Positions 9,283 to 16,721 are shown, counted from the stretch's first letter. The stretch: 20,586 nt of DNA from Betaproteobacteria bacterium (GCA_947448675.1 CANFOR010000020.1:1-20586); one strand, 5' to 3'. Made by a program: numbers and translations. The notes: generated from the letters alone by a model not told the origin.

Positions 9283-10092
9283 CTAGCCCATCAGTTTGAT
9301 TTGGCTAAAAGTCAGTGGCTCTTGCCCTGCGCTCAAACCCAGCGGCTCGAGCTTGACCACTACCAACGACAGGTTGTCGCCACCGCCGTGGGCGCGCGCC
9401 CTGGCTTTGTCGATCAAAAACTCGGTGGCTTCGCGTGGCGACAGGGTGTTGAGCACGGTGCCCAGTTCAACCGGGCTGAAGTAATGCCAGACGCCGTCGC
9501 TGCAGGCCACCAGGGTGTCGCCAGGGCGCAGTTGCGGAATAAAGTGCACGTCCATCGGCGGCTCGTCTTCGGTGCCCAAGCAACCCATCAAAATGTTGGA
9601 CTGCGCATGCACATTGGCTTCTTCTTCGCTGATTTGTCCTTTGTCCACCAGGGTTTGCACATAGGAGTGGTCCATCGTGCGCTTGATCATTTCATTACCG
9701 TGGTAGTGGTAAATGCGCGAGTCACCCGTATGCACCCAATGGCAGTCGCCGCCGGGGTTGATTAAAAACGCCGCCAAGGTGCTGTGCGGTTCTTGCTCGG
9801 CAGAAATGGCCGTGAGCTTGATGACGATATGCGCTTCTTGTACCAACTGTTTGAGCATGGCGGGGGCATCGTCTGTTTCGGGCACATAGCGGTCAAAGAG
9901 TTGCTTGGCCGTCATCATGACTTGGTCAGATGCTTTGCGTCCGCCGCTGCGCCCACCCATGCCGTCGGCCACAATGCCCAGCACACAACCGGCAACGCGC
10001 GGGTGGCTGAGCAAGGCAACTTGGTCTTGCTGGTAGTCGCGGTCACCCTTGTGGATGCCGGTAGATGCTGTGAGTCGATAGCCTTTTGACAT
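9283..10092 (-). CDS. PP2C-type serine/threonine protein phosphatase
   Basis: The product is 269 residues, the normal size for a bacterial single-domain metal-dependent (PPM/PP2C) phosphatase, which removes phosphate from Ser/Thr residues using two Mn/Mg ions. Motifs in order are GDRDYQQDQ (16-24), GIVADGMGGRSGG (39-51), the HTGDSRIYHY segment, VACSDGVWHY, and GGGDNLSLVVV near the C-terminus; the aspartates in these are the metal ligands. There is no membrane segment or regulatory domain. I chose ATG 10092 (MSKGYRLTAST) because conserved sequence starts there; an in-frame start at 10224 would add 44 residues of unlikely sequence across the divergent promoter region. No partner kinase is encoded in the window. 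It is transcribed divergently from the DUF465 gene. Confidence 0.92.
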   Translation of the reverse strand: MSKGYRLTASTGIHKGDRDYQQDQVALLSHPRVAGCVLGIVADGMGGRSGGRKASDQVMMTAKQLFDRYVPETDDAPAMLKQLVQEAHIVIKLTAISAEQEPHSTLAAFLINPGGDCHWVHTGDSRIYHYHGNEMIKRTMDHSYVQTLVDKGQISEEEANVHAQSNILMGCLGTEDEPPMDVHFIPQLRPGDTLVACSDGVWHYFSPVELGTVLNTLSPREATEFLIDKARARAHGGGDNLSLVVVKLEPLGLSAGQEPLTFSQIKLMG

Positions 10093-10167
10093 GAATCGCT
10101 TCGTGCTGATCGTGGAACACGTATTATCAGGTGGATTATCTTTGTCAGAAACACCCAAGAGCCTCGT
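10093..10167. promoter_or_regulatory. Divergent promoter region between phosphatase and DUF465/helicase operon
   Basis: This 75-bp AT-enriched gap lies between two divergent starts. On the minus strand, GATAAT (plus-strand ATTATC, 10123-10128) resembles a -10 box about 30 nt before the phosphatase ATG, but the -35 is poor. On the plus strand, TATTAT at 10122-10127 could be the -10 for the DUF465 gene, again with a poor -35. ATTATC recurs at 10135-10140, giving a direct repeat with a 6-nt gap, which might be an operator. All assignments are by eye. Confidence 0.35.
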
Positions 10168-10371
10168 TTGGAACCCAATTTGCATTCCCCCGCGCGCGAA
10201 CTCATCGAGTTGCGCATGGAGCACGCCGACATCAATGCCTTGATCGATCGTTTAGCCCATTCGCTGCCGCTGGACGAGCTGATGCTGCAACGCATGAAAA
10301 AGCGCCGCTTGGCCTTGCGTGACCGCATCGCCCGCATTGAGCGCTCACTCGACCCCCAAGAACCCGCATGA
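10168..10371 (+). CDS. Small DUF465 / YdcH-like protein
   Basis: The 67-residue product is rich in charged residues and predicted to be two antiparallel helices. The segment RMEHADINALIDRLAHSLPLDELMLQRMKKRRLALRDRIARIE (given here only in outline) has the LIE-h-x-ALID...DEL-x-x-x-R-h-KK-x-R-L-x-L-x-D pattern of the DUF465 family, whose molecular function is unknown. I chose TTG 10168, which has AAGAG at 10157-10161 six bases upstream; the only in-frame ATG (10216) would cut into the first helix. The stop overlaps the helicase start (ATGATG at 10368-10373), so the two genes are likely translated together. No functional link with the helicase is known to me. Confidence 0.75.
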   Translation: MEPNLHSPARELIELRMEHADINALIDRLAHSLPLDELMLQRMKKRRLALRDRIARIERSLDPQEPA

Positions 10372-12419
10372 TGTCCCTCGAAGCGTTGGAAGTAGAAGCC
10401 GCATTGATAGGGCAGGTGCGCGAGGTGTTTGGCCCGCATGGGCCCTTGGCGCGGCATATTGAGGCCTATAGCCCGCGCCCGCAGCAAGTCGACATGGCGG
10501 TGGCTGTGGCTGAGGCGATTGCCAGCAACGCGGCCTTGGTGGTGGAGGCGGGCACTGGCGTGGGCAAAACATTTTCCTACCTGGTACCGGCTTTGCTCAG
10601 CGGCGAACGGGTCATGGTGTCTACCGCCACCAAGGCCTTGCAAGACCAATTGTTTGGCCGTGACCTGCCCGGTTTGGTCAAGGTGCTGGGCCTGCCCTTG
10701 CGCATTGCCTTGCTCAAGGGGCGCAGCAATTACGTGTGCCTGCACCGCCTCGAATTGGCGCGCAGCGAAACCCTGCTGCCCGACCGCGCCTCAGAGCATG
10801 CTTTGGCGCGCATCGAGCGCTGGGTGCAGTCCACCCGCACCGGCGACTTAGCCGAGTTGCCGGGGCTTGACGAGCGCTCGCCCTTGGTGCCCTTGGTCAC
10901 CTCTACGCGCGACAATTGTTTGGGTGCGCAATGCCCGCAGTTTCGCGCCTGCCATGTGAACCTGGCCCGGCGCGAAGCCTTGGCGGCCGACGTGGTGGTC
11001 ATCAACCACCATTTGTTCTTTGCCGACTTGGCCGTGCGCGAGTCGGGCATGGCCGAGCTGCTGCCAAGCGTGCGCGTGGCGGTGTTTGACGAGGCGCACC
11101 AGCTCAATGAGATTGGCATCCATTTTTTAGGCGCGCAATTGTCAACGGCCCAGCTTTTAGACTTGACGCGCGACACCATCGCCGCAGGCTTGCAGCATGC
11201 CCGCGGCTTGGCCGATTGGAGCACCCTGTGCGCCCGCCTTGAGCGCGCCAGCCGCGACCTGCGCCTGTGCGCAGGGCAGCAGCCCAGTGGCACCAAACTG
11301 CGCTGGAGTGGCCTAGTGCCCCAGGGCTTGGACGACACCGGCTGGCTTGACGCAGTGCAAGCTGTGGCCACGACTTGCAGCAATGCCGCGGCCGCCTTGG
11401 CCAGCGTGACCGAGCTCGCGCCCGACTTTGCCCGCTTGCAGGAGCGGGCCGAGGAGCAAGCTGCGCGCGCTACTAGTTTTATAGCACCCTGCGCAGCAGG
11501 GGCGGTGCGTTGGGTCGATGTGGGCAACCAACTGCGCTTGGTCGAAGCGCCACTGGACATTGCCTCCGCCATGCAAAGCCGCCTACTCAACGCGCCGGGC
11601 GACGGGGCCAGCCGCAGCTTTGTGTTCACCTCGGCCACCCTGGGTGCCGAGCCCCGGTTGCGCTGGTTTACCGAGCCCTGCGGCCTGCAAGAGGCGCGGG
11701 TGCTGCAAGTGGGCAGCCCCTTTGACTACCCGCGCCAAGCGGCGATGTATGTGCCACGGAATTTTCCGCGTCCCGCCGATGCGGGCCATGCGCCCGCTGT
11801 GGCGGCGTTGGCCGCGCGCAGTGTGGAGGTATTGGGTGGCGCCACCCTGGTGCTCACCACCACCCTGCGCGCTTTGCGCAGCATTGCCCAAAGCCTGCAG
11901 GCCCATTTTGAAGGCCGCCACGATGTCGAGGTATTGGTGCAAGGGGAGGCACCCAAGCGGTTGCTGATGGAGCGCTTTCGCGAGGGCCGCGCGCAAGGGC
12001 GCGCAGGCTGCGTGCTAGTGGCATCGGCCACGTTTTGGGAAGGCTTTGATGTGCCGGGCGATGCCCTGCAATTGGTGCTGATCGACAAGCTGCCCTTCCC
12101 ACCGCCGGGCGACCCTTTGGTAGAAGCACGCTTGGCACGCCTAGAAAGCCTGGGCCGCAACGGTTTTGCCGATTACTCGGTGCCCGAGGCAGCGATTGCT
12201 TTAAAACAGGGCGCTGGGCGTTTGATTCGCCGTGAGAGCGACCAAGGCGTGCTGGTGGTTTGCGATGTACGCTTGGTGACGATGGGCTATGGCAAACGTT
12301 TGCTTAACGCTTTGCCGCCGATGGCACAGCTCAAAGACGAGGTGGCTTATTTTGCGCAGTTGCAGGTTTTGGGCAATGGCGAGCCTGCGCTCACCACAGC
12401 TTCCACCACGGGTTGCTAG
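10368..12419 (+). CDS. DinG/YoaA-family iron-sulfur ATP-dependent DNA helicase
   Basis: The product is 683 residues, an XPD-like superfamily 2 helicase that unwinds DNA 5'-3' and resolves damaged or transcribed DNA structures. Walker A is AGTGVGKT with K67. The DEAH box is FDEAHQLNE with D241. Four cysteines, C124, C184, C189 and C195, have the C-x4-C-x5-C spacing of the DinG [4Fe-4S] domain. Later motifs are SFVFTSATLG, ASATFWEGFDVPG, and the motif VI segment GAGRLIRRESDQG with its arginine finger. The size lies between E. coli YoaA (636) and DinG (716), so I do not decide between them. Repeat copy 4 encodes residues 368-381, between the DEAH box and the TSATL motif. The start is ATG 10368 or 10371. 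The 3' end overlaps bamD by 29 bp on the opposite strand. Confidence 0.92.
   Translation: MMSLEALEVEAALIGQVREVFGPHGPLARHIEAYSPRPQQVDMAVAVAEAIASNAALVVEAGTGVGKTFSYLVPALLSGERVMVSTATKALQDQLFGRDLPGLVKVLGLPLRIALLKGRSNYVCLHRLELARSETLLPDRASEHALARIERWVQSTRTGDLAELPGLDERSPLVPLVTSTRDNCLGAQCPQFRACHVNLARREALAADVVVINHHLFFADLAVRESGMAELLPSVRVAVFDEAHQLNEIGIHFLGAQLSTAQLLDLTRDTIAAGLQHARGLADWSTLCARLERASRDLRLCAGQQPSGTKLRWSGLVPQGLDDTGWLDAVQAVATTCSNAAAALASVTELAPDFARLQERAEEQAARATSFIAPCAAGAVRWVDVGNQLRLVEAPLDIASAMQSRLLNAPGDGASRSFVFTSATLGAEPRLRWFTEPCGLQEARVLQVGSPFDYPRQAAMYVPRNFPRPADAGHAPAVAALAARSVEVLGGATLVLTTTLRALRSIAQSLQAHFEGRHDVEVLVQGEAPKRLLMERFREGRAQGRAGCVLVASATFWEGFDVPGDALQLVLIDKLPFPPPGDPLVEARLARLESLGRNGFADYSVPEAAIALKQGAGRLIRRESDQGVLVVCDVRLVTMGYGKRLLNALPPMAQLKDEVAYFAQLQVLGNGEPALTTASTTGC
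11469..11510 (+). repeat. Palindromic coding repeat, copy 4 (in helicase gene)
   Basis: Core GCTACTAGTTTTATAGC at 11469-11485; the tail (11486-11510) keeps CGCAG at tail positions 7-11, as in copies 3 and 5, but is otherwise divergent (about 11 of 25 matches to copy 3). In phase 0 it encodes ATSFIAPCAAGAVR. The AT-rich block is conspicuous in an otherwise very GC-rich gene. The core is certain; the tail is less so. Confidence 0.6.
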
Positions 12420-13209
12420 CGCTGCGCGAGCCGCGCGCCAACAATTCGCTCTTGGGATAATTTTTCTCCATCACGCGGCGGGTGTCGTCGCGCAGTTGGG
12501 TCAAGCCCAGCGCATCGTAAGACTGCAGCATGATGTACAGCGCGTCTTCTTGTGCAGGCACTTGCTGGTAGTCGGTGACGGCAATTTGCGCGCGGTTGAT
12601 GGCGGCCACGTAAGCGCCGCGGCTGTAGTAGTAGCGGGCCACATGCACCTCGTAGCGGGCCAGCGAATTGACGATATAGGTCATGCGCTGGCTACTGTCG
12701 GCTGCGTATTTGGACTCGGGGAAGCGCGTTACCAGCTCTTTGAACGATTCAAAGGATTCTTTGGCCGCTTTTTGGTCGCGCTCGGACAAGTCTTGGCGCG
12801 TGAAGGAGCCAAAAATACCCAGGTTGTCGTTAAAGTTCACCAAGCCGCGCAGGTACAGTGCGTAGTCCAGCGCGGGGCTGGCCGGGTGCAGTTTGAGAAA
12901 GCGGTCGAGTGTGGCAATGGCTTGCGCAGGTTCATTGCTTTTGTACTGCGCGTAGGCTTTTTCAATTTGCGCTTGCTGGGCTAAAGAGGTGCCCGCTGCG
13001 CGGCCTTCGAGCTTTTCAAACAGGCCAATGGCTTTGTCATAGGCACCTGAGTTGGACTCGTCTTTGGCCTCGGTATAAATCTTACTCGGGCTCCAGCCAG
13101 CGGTTTTGTCTTCTTTGATGCTAGAGCATGCAGACAACACCAAACCCAGGGCGAGGGCAGCGCCCAAAGCCAGGCTGCGTGGAGCCACCGATAATTTGCG
13201 TTGCGGCAT
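12391..13209 (-). CDS. bamD: Outer membrane protein assembly factor BamD
   Basis: BamD is an essential lipoprotein of the BAM complex that inserts beta-barrel proteins into the outer membrane. The 272-residue product begins with a lipoprotein signal, hydrophobic from about residue 13 to 27, ending in the lipobox LSAC with C28 as the lipidated residue. The mature part is made of TPR-like helical repeats, including IYTEAKDESNSGAYDKAIGL, a YAQYKSNEPAQAIATLDRFLKLHP unit (shown in part), and the family segment ALYLRGLVNFND. RFPESKYAADSSQRM and ARYYYSRGAYVAAINRAQ are also typical of BamD/ComL. ATG 13209 is the only sensible start. The gene is divergent from rluD with a 30-bp gap, a common arrangement in proteobacteria, and its last 29 bp overlap the helicase gene. 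Confidence 0.95.
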   Translation of the reverse strand: MPQRKLSVAPRSLALGAALALGLVLSACSSIKEDKTAGWSPSKIYTEAKDESNSGAYDKAIGLFEKLEGRAAGTSLAQQAQIEKAYAQYKSNEPAQAIATLDRFLKLHPASPALDYALYLRGLVNFNDNLGIFGSFTRQDLSERDQKAAKESFESFKELVTRFPESKYAADSSQRMTYIVNSLARYEVHVARYYYSRGAYVAAINRAQIAVTDYQQVPAQEDALYIMLQSYDALGLTQLRDDTRRVMEKNYPKSELLARGSRSASNPWWKLW

Positions 13210-13239
13210 CTTGACCTATCCGAATATGAAAAATACCAA

Positions 13240-14256
13240 GTGAAAAATAGCAGTTCCATTATATCGACCGACCTGCCCAGCGATCTGCTCGAAGACGCCT
13301 TGGCCGACGAGCCCAGCGCTACCGACGCCGAGCAGCGCAGCCTGCGCATCGCGCCCGAGCAGCACGGGTTGCGTTTGGACCGCGCCCTGGTGGCTTTGGT
13401 TCCAGAGTTTTCTCGCAGCTACTTGCAGCAGCTCATCGAGGCCGGTGCGGTTAGTGCGAATGGTCTGACGCTCAGCAAGGCCTCGGCCAAGGTATTGGTG
13501 GGGCAAAGCCTGACCATCGAGTTGCGTCCCACCCAGCAAAGCCAAGCATTTTTGCCCCAAGCCATGGCGCTGGACGTGGTGTTTGAAGACGCACATTTGC
13601 GCGTCATTCACAAACCGGCTGGCCTGGTGGTGCACCCGGCACCCGGCAATTGGAGCGGCACATTGCTCAACGGCTTGCTGGCTTTAGACCCCAGCGCGGG
13701 CTTGGTGCCGCGCGCGGGCATCGTGCACCGCTTAGACAAAGACACCAGCGGCTTGATGGTGGTGGCGCGCAGCCGCGCTGCCATGGACGCCTTGGTGCAC
13801 ATGATTGCCGCGCGCGACGTGGTGCGCGAATATGTGGCCTTGGCACACACAAGCTGGCAGGGTGCCAAGGCCGTGCAGGTGCGTGAACCGATTGGCCGAG
13901 ACGTGCGAAATCGGCTCCGCATGGCTGTCGTGGACCTAGATAAAAACCCCGGAAAGAGCGCATCTACAGGCATTAGTTTGCTACAAAATTGCGCGCAAGG
14001 CTGTTGGGTACGCTGCAAATTGGAAACCGGGCGCACGCACCAGATTCGGGTGCATATGGCGCACTTGGGTCACCCACTGGTGTCTGACACGCTCTACGGC
14101 GGCGCTGTGGTGGGTACGTTGGCACGCCAAGCCTTGCATGCCGAGCGCTTGGCGTTTACCCACCCTATGACCGACCAAGCGCTGAGCTTTCAGGCCCCGT
14201 TGCCACCGGATATGGTGGCCGCTTTGGCAGTTTGGGGCCTGCGGTACAATGCTTAG
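13240..14256 (+). CDS. rluD: 23S rRNA pseudouridine synthase RluD
   Basis: RluD converts uridines 1911, 1915 and 1917 (E. coli numbering) of helix 69 in 23S rRNA to pseudouridine, aiding ribosome assembly. The product is about 338 residues from GTG 13240. An N-terminal S4 RNA-binding domain (LRLDRALVALVPEFSRSYL...IEAGAVSANG) is followed by the RluA-family catalytic domain with HKPAGLVVHP, the catalytic motif GIVHRLDKDTSGL (nucleophile D166), and GRTHQIRVHMAHLGHPLVSD. GTG 13240 is preferred; the in-frame TTG at 13201 lies within the opposite-strand bamD start. No strong Shine-Dalgarno is seen. The pairing with divergent bamD supports RluD over RluA or RluC. An AT-rich stretch at 13936-13992 may be a decayed repeat copy. 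Confidence 0.93.
   Translation: MKNSSSIISTDLPSDLLEDALADEPSATDAEQRSLRIAPEQHGLRLDRALVALVPEFSRSYLQQLIEAGAVSANGLTLSKASAKVLVGQSLTIELRPTQQSQAFLPQAMALDVVFEDAHLRVIHKPAGLVVHPAPGNWSGTLLNGLLALDPSAGLVPRAGIVHRLDKDTSGLMVVARSRAAMDALVHMIAARDVVREYVALAHTSWQGAKAVQVREPIGRDVRNRLRMAVVDLDKNPGKSASTGISLLQNCAQGCWVRCKLETGRTHQIRVHMAHLGHPLVSDTLYGGAVVGTLARQALHAERLAFTHPMTDQALSFQAPLPPDMVAALAVWGLRYNA
13258..13263 (-). promoter_or_regulatory. Candidate -10 box for bamD
   Basis: On the minus strand this reads TATAAT, a perfect sigma-70 -10 hexamer, 49 nt before the bamD ATG and inside the first codons of rluD. No good -35 is seen at 16-18 bp upstream. The very short intergenic gap forces the bamD promoter into rluD coding sequence, which makes the match more credible. 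Confidence 0.4.
14224..14250 (+). promoter_or_regulatory. Candidate sigma-70 promoter for scpB-rluB
   Basis: TTGGCA (14224-14229, 5 of 6 to TTGACA) and TACAAT (14245-14250, 5 of 6 to TATAAT) are separated by 15 bp, slightly short. They lie in the last codons of rluD, roughly 100 nt before the scpB ATG. A promoter here would uncouple scpB-rluB from rluD. Identified by eye only. Confidence 0.4.
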
Positions 14257-14273
14257 GCTCTTTGCAGCGCCAC

Positions 14274-14289
14274 GCCAACTGCGGTTGGC
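14274..14289. other. Hairpin in rluD-scpB gap
   Basis: GCCAAC-TGCG-GTTGGC is a perfect 6-bp stem with a 4-nt loop, in the 90-bp gap between rluD and scpB. No T-run follows. It would lie in the 5' leader of scpB if the candidate promoter is real, or be a weak rluD terminator. The rest of this gap has no coding signal. Confidence 0.4.
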
Positions 14290-14346
14290 ACATCTCAGCA
14301 CCGGACACCCTCGCCGGGTTCCTCCGCTACGGAATACGACACGACC

Positions 14347-15000
14347 ATGAATACCTTGGATGCCAAGCGCGTCCTGGAAACCGCCCTTATTTGCGCCCAG
14401 CAACCGCTGGCAGTGCGCGAGTTGCGCACGCTGTTTGACGACGCATTGGGCGCTGACACGCTGAAAACCCTGCTCGAAGACCTGCAAAACGACTGGGCCC
14501 ACAAGGGCGTAGAACTGGTGCATGTGGCCTCGGGCTGGCGCTTTCAAAGCCGCCCGCAGATGCGCGAGTTTCTCGACCGTCTGCACCCAGAGAAGCCACC
14601 CAAATACACCCGCGCTACGCTGGAGACCTTGGCCATCATTGCTTATCGCCAGCCCTGCACCCGCGGCGACATGGAAGACATCCGCGGCGTAACCATCAAC
14701 AGCCTGATTCTCAAACAGCTCGAAGACCGTGGCTGGGTGGAGGTGATTGGCCACCGCGAAACGGTGGGCCGCCCCGCTTTGTTTGCCACGACCCGGCAGT
14801 TTTTAGATGACCTGGGGCTTACATCGCTGGACCAATTGCCGGCCTTTGAAAGCCCCGAACAATTGACGGTGTTGGAAAGCCTGAACACCCCCGAACCCTC
14901 TCCCCAGGCCAGCATGCCGCTGGAACCCGAAGCGGGGCCTACCGATGCCTTGCCCCTGCCGCACGACGGCATGCCCAACCACCTAGAGCCACCTGTATGA
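14347..15000 (+). CDS. scpB: Segregation and condensation protein B (ScpB)
   Basis: ScpB is the winged-helix (kite) subunit that, with ScpA, bridges the heads of SMC in the bacterial condensin that compacts and segregates chromosomes. The product is 217 residues. The two winged-helix domains span about 1-160; typical segments are TLETLAIIAYRQPCTRGDME and IRGVTINSLILKQLEDRGWV, then GRPALFATTRQFLDDLGL. The last 50 residues are a Pro/Glu-rich disordered tail. No scpA is present in the window. The start ATG 14347 gives the standard N-terminus (LDAKRVLETALI). The stop overlaps the rluB start as ATGA (14997-15000), so the two genes are translationally coupled. Confidence 0.95.
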   Translation: MNTLDAKRVLETALICAQQPLAVRELRTLFDDALGADTLKTLLEDLQNDWAHKGVELVHVASGWRFQSRPQMREFLDRLHPEKPPKYTRATLETLAIIAYRQPCTRGDMEDIRGVTINSLILKQLEDRGWVEVIGHRETVGRPALFATTRQFLDDLGLTSLDQLPAFESPEQLTVLESLNTPEPSPQASMPLEPEAGPTDALPLPHDGMPNHLEPPV

Positions 15001-16652
15001 ACGACATCGCCGCTGAGCATCCTGAAGACCCCAGCCTGGGCCTTGCGCCTCCCTCAGAGCCGCATGCGCCACAAGCTGTGGCCGAGCCAGCCACGGCTTT
15101 GCAAGTGCCAGAAGTGCCAGCATTTGCTATAAAAAATATAGCTTCATCCGCAGGCCCAGCAAGCGCTCCAGCCACTCGCTTTGTGGATGTGGTGAGCGGT
15201 TTGTTCGATGCCGACGAAGAAAACGCCGAGGTGGAGTTGGCCAAGCGCGTGCTCTCCGCTCAGCCTGAGACGCCCAAATTGCACAAGGTGTTGGCCCAAG
15301 CGGGTTTGGGTTCGCGCCTGGAAATGGAAGAGCTCATCAACGAAGGCCGTATTTCGGTCAACGGCGAGCCTGCGCACATTGGCCAACGGATTCAGTTTGG
15401 CGACCAAATCAAGATCAATGGCAAGCCCATCAAAATTCGGGTTGACCCGCCACCCGTGCGCATCTTGGCCTACCATAAACCCGTGGGCGAAGTGGTGACC
15501 AATGACGATCCGCAAAACCGGCCCACCGTGTTTCGCCGCTTACCACGGCTGATGCAAGGCAAGTGGCAATCGGTGGGCCGCTTAGACATCAATACAGAGG
15601 GCTTGCTGCTGTTTACCAGCTCGGGCGAACTGGCCAACCGTTTGATGCACCCGCGCTTTGGTTTAGAGCGCGAATACGCCGTGCGCGTGCTGGGCGCGAT
15701 CAGCAAAGAAGAGCGCCAGCGCTTGCTCGACGGTGTGCAGCTCGACGACGGCATGGCGCAGTTTGGCTCGATTGAAGACGGCGGCGGCGAAGGCTCGAAC
15801 TGTTGGTACCGCGTGACCATTTCGGAAGGCCGCAACCGCGAAGTGCGCCGCCTGTTTGAGGCAGTGGGCCATGCGGTGAGCCGTTTGATCCGCATTCGCT
15901 ACGGTGCCATGCTCTTGCCCCGTGGCCTCAAGCGTGGTGCCTGGATGGAGCTGGACGACAGCGACATCCAAGCTTTGGTGCAAGCCGCAGGCCAAGACGC
16001 TCCGCGCGGGCCCCGGCGCAATGAAGCCCAGGGCGCTGAAGGCGCGGGGCCGCGTGACGACAACGCCCGGCGCAATACCCGGGGCGGGCGCAACCGCAGG
16101 GGTGGCAAAGGCCGGGCCGAGCGTGGCGAAGGCGCGCCGATGCAGGCGGGCGAGGTCACGAATCCGAATGCTGGCGCACCAACGCAAGTGCCGCGCCCAG
16201 CACCCGTGCGCGCCCCATCGCCTGCGCGGCGCGATGACACTTTTGACGAGCCGCACGACCCCTATGAATTCCAGCCGCCTTCGGGCCAGGTGCATGAGCA
16301 GCGTGCGGGTGGTCTGCCACGGCGTGGCGGTAACGGCGGTGGCGGCGGAGCAGGCGGACAGCGCCGTGGTGGAAATGGACAGGGCCCAGCCCAGGGTAAT
16401 CGCCAACGTGCGGGTGGCAACCGCCCCAACGACCGCGCCCCGCGTGACGACTTCCCAGCCGGAGCCCAGCCCGACCCGATGAAAACCGCCTTTGGCTACA
16501 TTGGCGCAGACAGCTTCACGCGGCAAAAACAAGGCCCAGGCGGCCCGCGCAGGCCCGGTGGCGGCGGCGGCGGCGGTGGTTTTGGTGGTGGCCTGGGTGG
16601 CCAGCGCCGCAGCCCCAACCGCGGTGGGCGCAGCGGTGGAGGCGGCCGCTAA
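14997..16652 (+). CDS. rluB: 23S rRNA pseudouridine synthase RluB-like, with long disordered tails
   Basis: This is a member of the RsuA/RluB/E/F family; RluB modifies U2605 of 23S rRNA in E. coli. The product is 551 residues, nearly twice the E. coli length (about 290). An S4 RNA-binding domain (KVLAQAGLGSRLEMEELINE, about 98-145) precedes the catalytic domain with VGRLDINTEGLLLFTSSGEL, nucleophile D197, and EGRNREVRRLFEAVGH. The extra length is an Ala/Pro/Glu-rich N-terminal extension of about 95 residues, and a 220-residue C-terminal tail rich in Gly, Arg, Pro and Asn with RGG-like repeats and an 8-glycine run. The tail probably binds RNA non-specifically (inference). Adjacency to scpB is the usual context of rluB. 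Repeat copy 5 is in the N-terminal extension (residues 44-57). Confidence 0.92.
   Translation: MNDIAAEHPEDPSLGLAPPSEPHAPQAVAEPATALQVPEVPAFAIKNIASSAGPASAPATRFVDVVSGLFDADEENAEVELAKRVLSAQPETPKLHKVLAQAGLGSRLEMEELINEGRISVNGEPAHIGQRIQFGDQIKINGKPIKIRVDPPPVRILAYHKPVGEVVTNDDPQNRPTVFRRLPRLMQGKWQSVGRLDINTEGLLLFTSSGELANRLMHPRFGLEREYAVRVLGAISKEERQRLLDGVQLDDGMAQFGSIEDGGGEGSNCWYRVTISEGRNREVRRLFEAVGHAVSRLIRIRYGAMLLPRGLKRGAWMELDDSDIQALVQAAGQDAPRGPRRNEAQGAEGAGPRDDNARRNTRGGRNRRGGKGRAERGEGAPMQAGEVTNPNAGAPTQVPRPAPVRAPSPARRDDTFDEPHDPYEFQPPSGQVHEQRAGGLPRRGGNGGGGGAGGQRRGGNGQGPAQGNRQRAGGNRPNDRAPRDDFPAGAQPDPMKTAFGYIGADSFTRQKQGPGGPRRPGGGGGGGGFGGGLGGQRRSPNRGGRSGGGGR
15126..15167 (+). repeat. Palindromic coding repeat, copy 5 (in rluB)
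   Basis: Core GCTATAAAAAATATAGC at 15126-15142 with perfect GCTAT/ATAGC arms. The 25-nt tail (15143-15167) has CGCAG at tail positions 7-11 and ends AAGCGCT, matching the copy 3 tail at 15 of 25 ungapped positions. In phase 0 it encodes AIKNIASSAGPASA in the disordered N-terminal extension. Confidence 0.75.
16557..16580 (+). repeat. Glycine-codon microsatellite in rluB
   Basis: Eight consecutive glycine codons, GGT-(GGC)5-GGT-GGT, lie near the end of rluB, in a stretch of further Gly-rich coding (to about 16600). Trinucleotide runs like this can change length by slippage in whole-codon steps without breaking the frame. The G-runs could also fold in mRNA. Confidence 0.85.
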
Positions 16653-16711
16653 TGCGGGCCGTCATACCGACACGCTGAACTGCTAAACTCGTAGGCTTTG
16701 CATCCATTCTG

Positions 16712-16721
16712 GGGTGCACCC
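16712..16721. other. 10-bp palindrome upstream of ndk
   Basis: GGGTGCACCC is perfectly palindromic and sits 30 bp before the ndk ATG in the 99-bp rluB-ndk gap. It could be a binding site for a dimeric regulator or part of the leader. A TAAACT -10-like hexamer is at 16684-16689, upstream of it, without a good -35. Function unproven. Confidence 0.35.

Noticed and set aside
10093..10224. N-terminal extension of the PP2C phosphatase to 10224
   Set aside because: The added residues do not resemble the family and would cover the divergent promoter and the DUF465 start; MSKGYRLTAST begins the conserved domain.
12289..12984. Plus-strand open frame of 231 codons over the helicase-bamD junction
   Set aside because: It is out of frame with the helicase and antisense to the clearly recognisable bamD; no family features.
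15904..16482. 192-codon alternative frame inside the rluB tail
   Set aside because: The Gly/Arg-rich GC-biased DNA is open in several frames; the rluB frame is continuous with the enzyme core.
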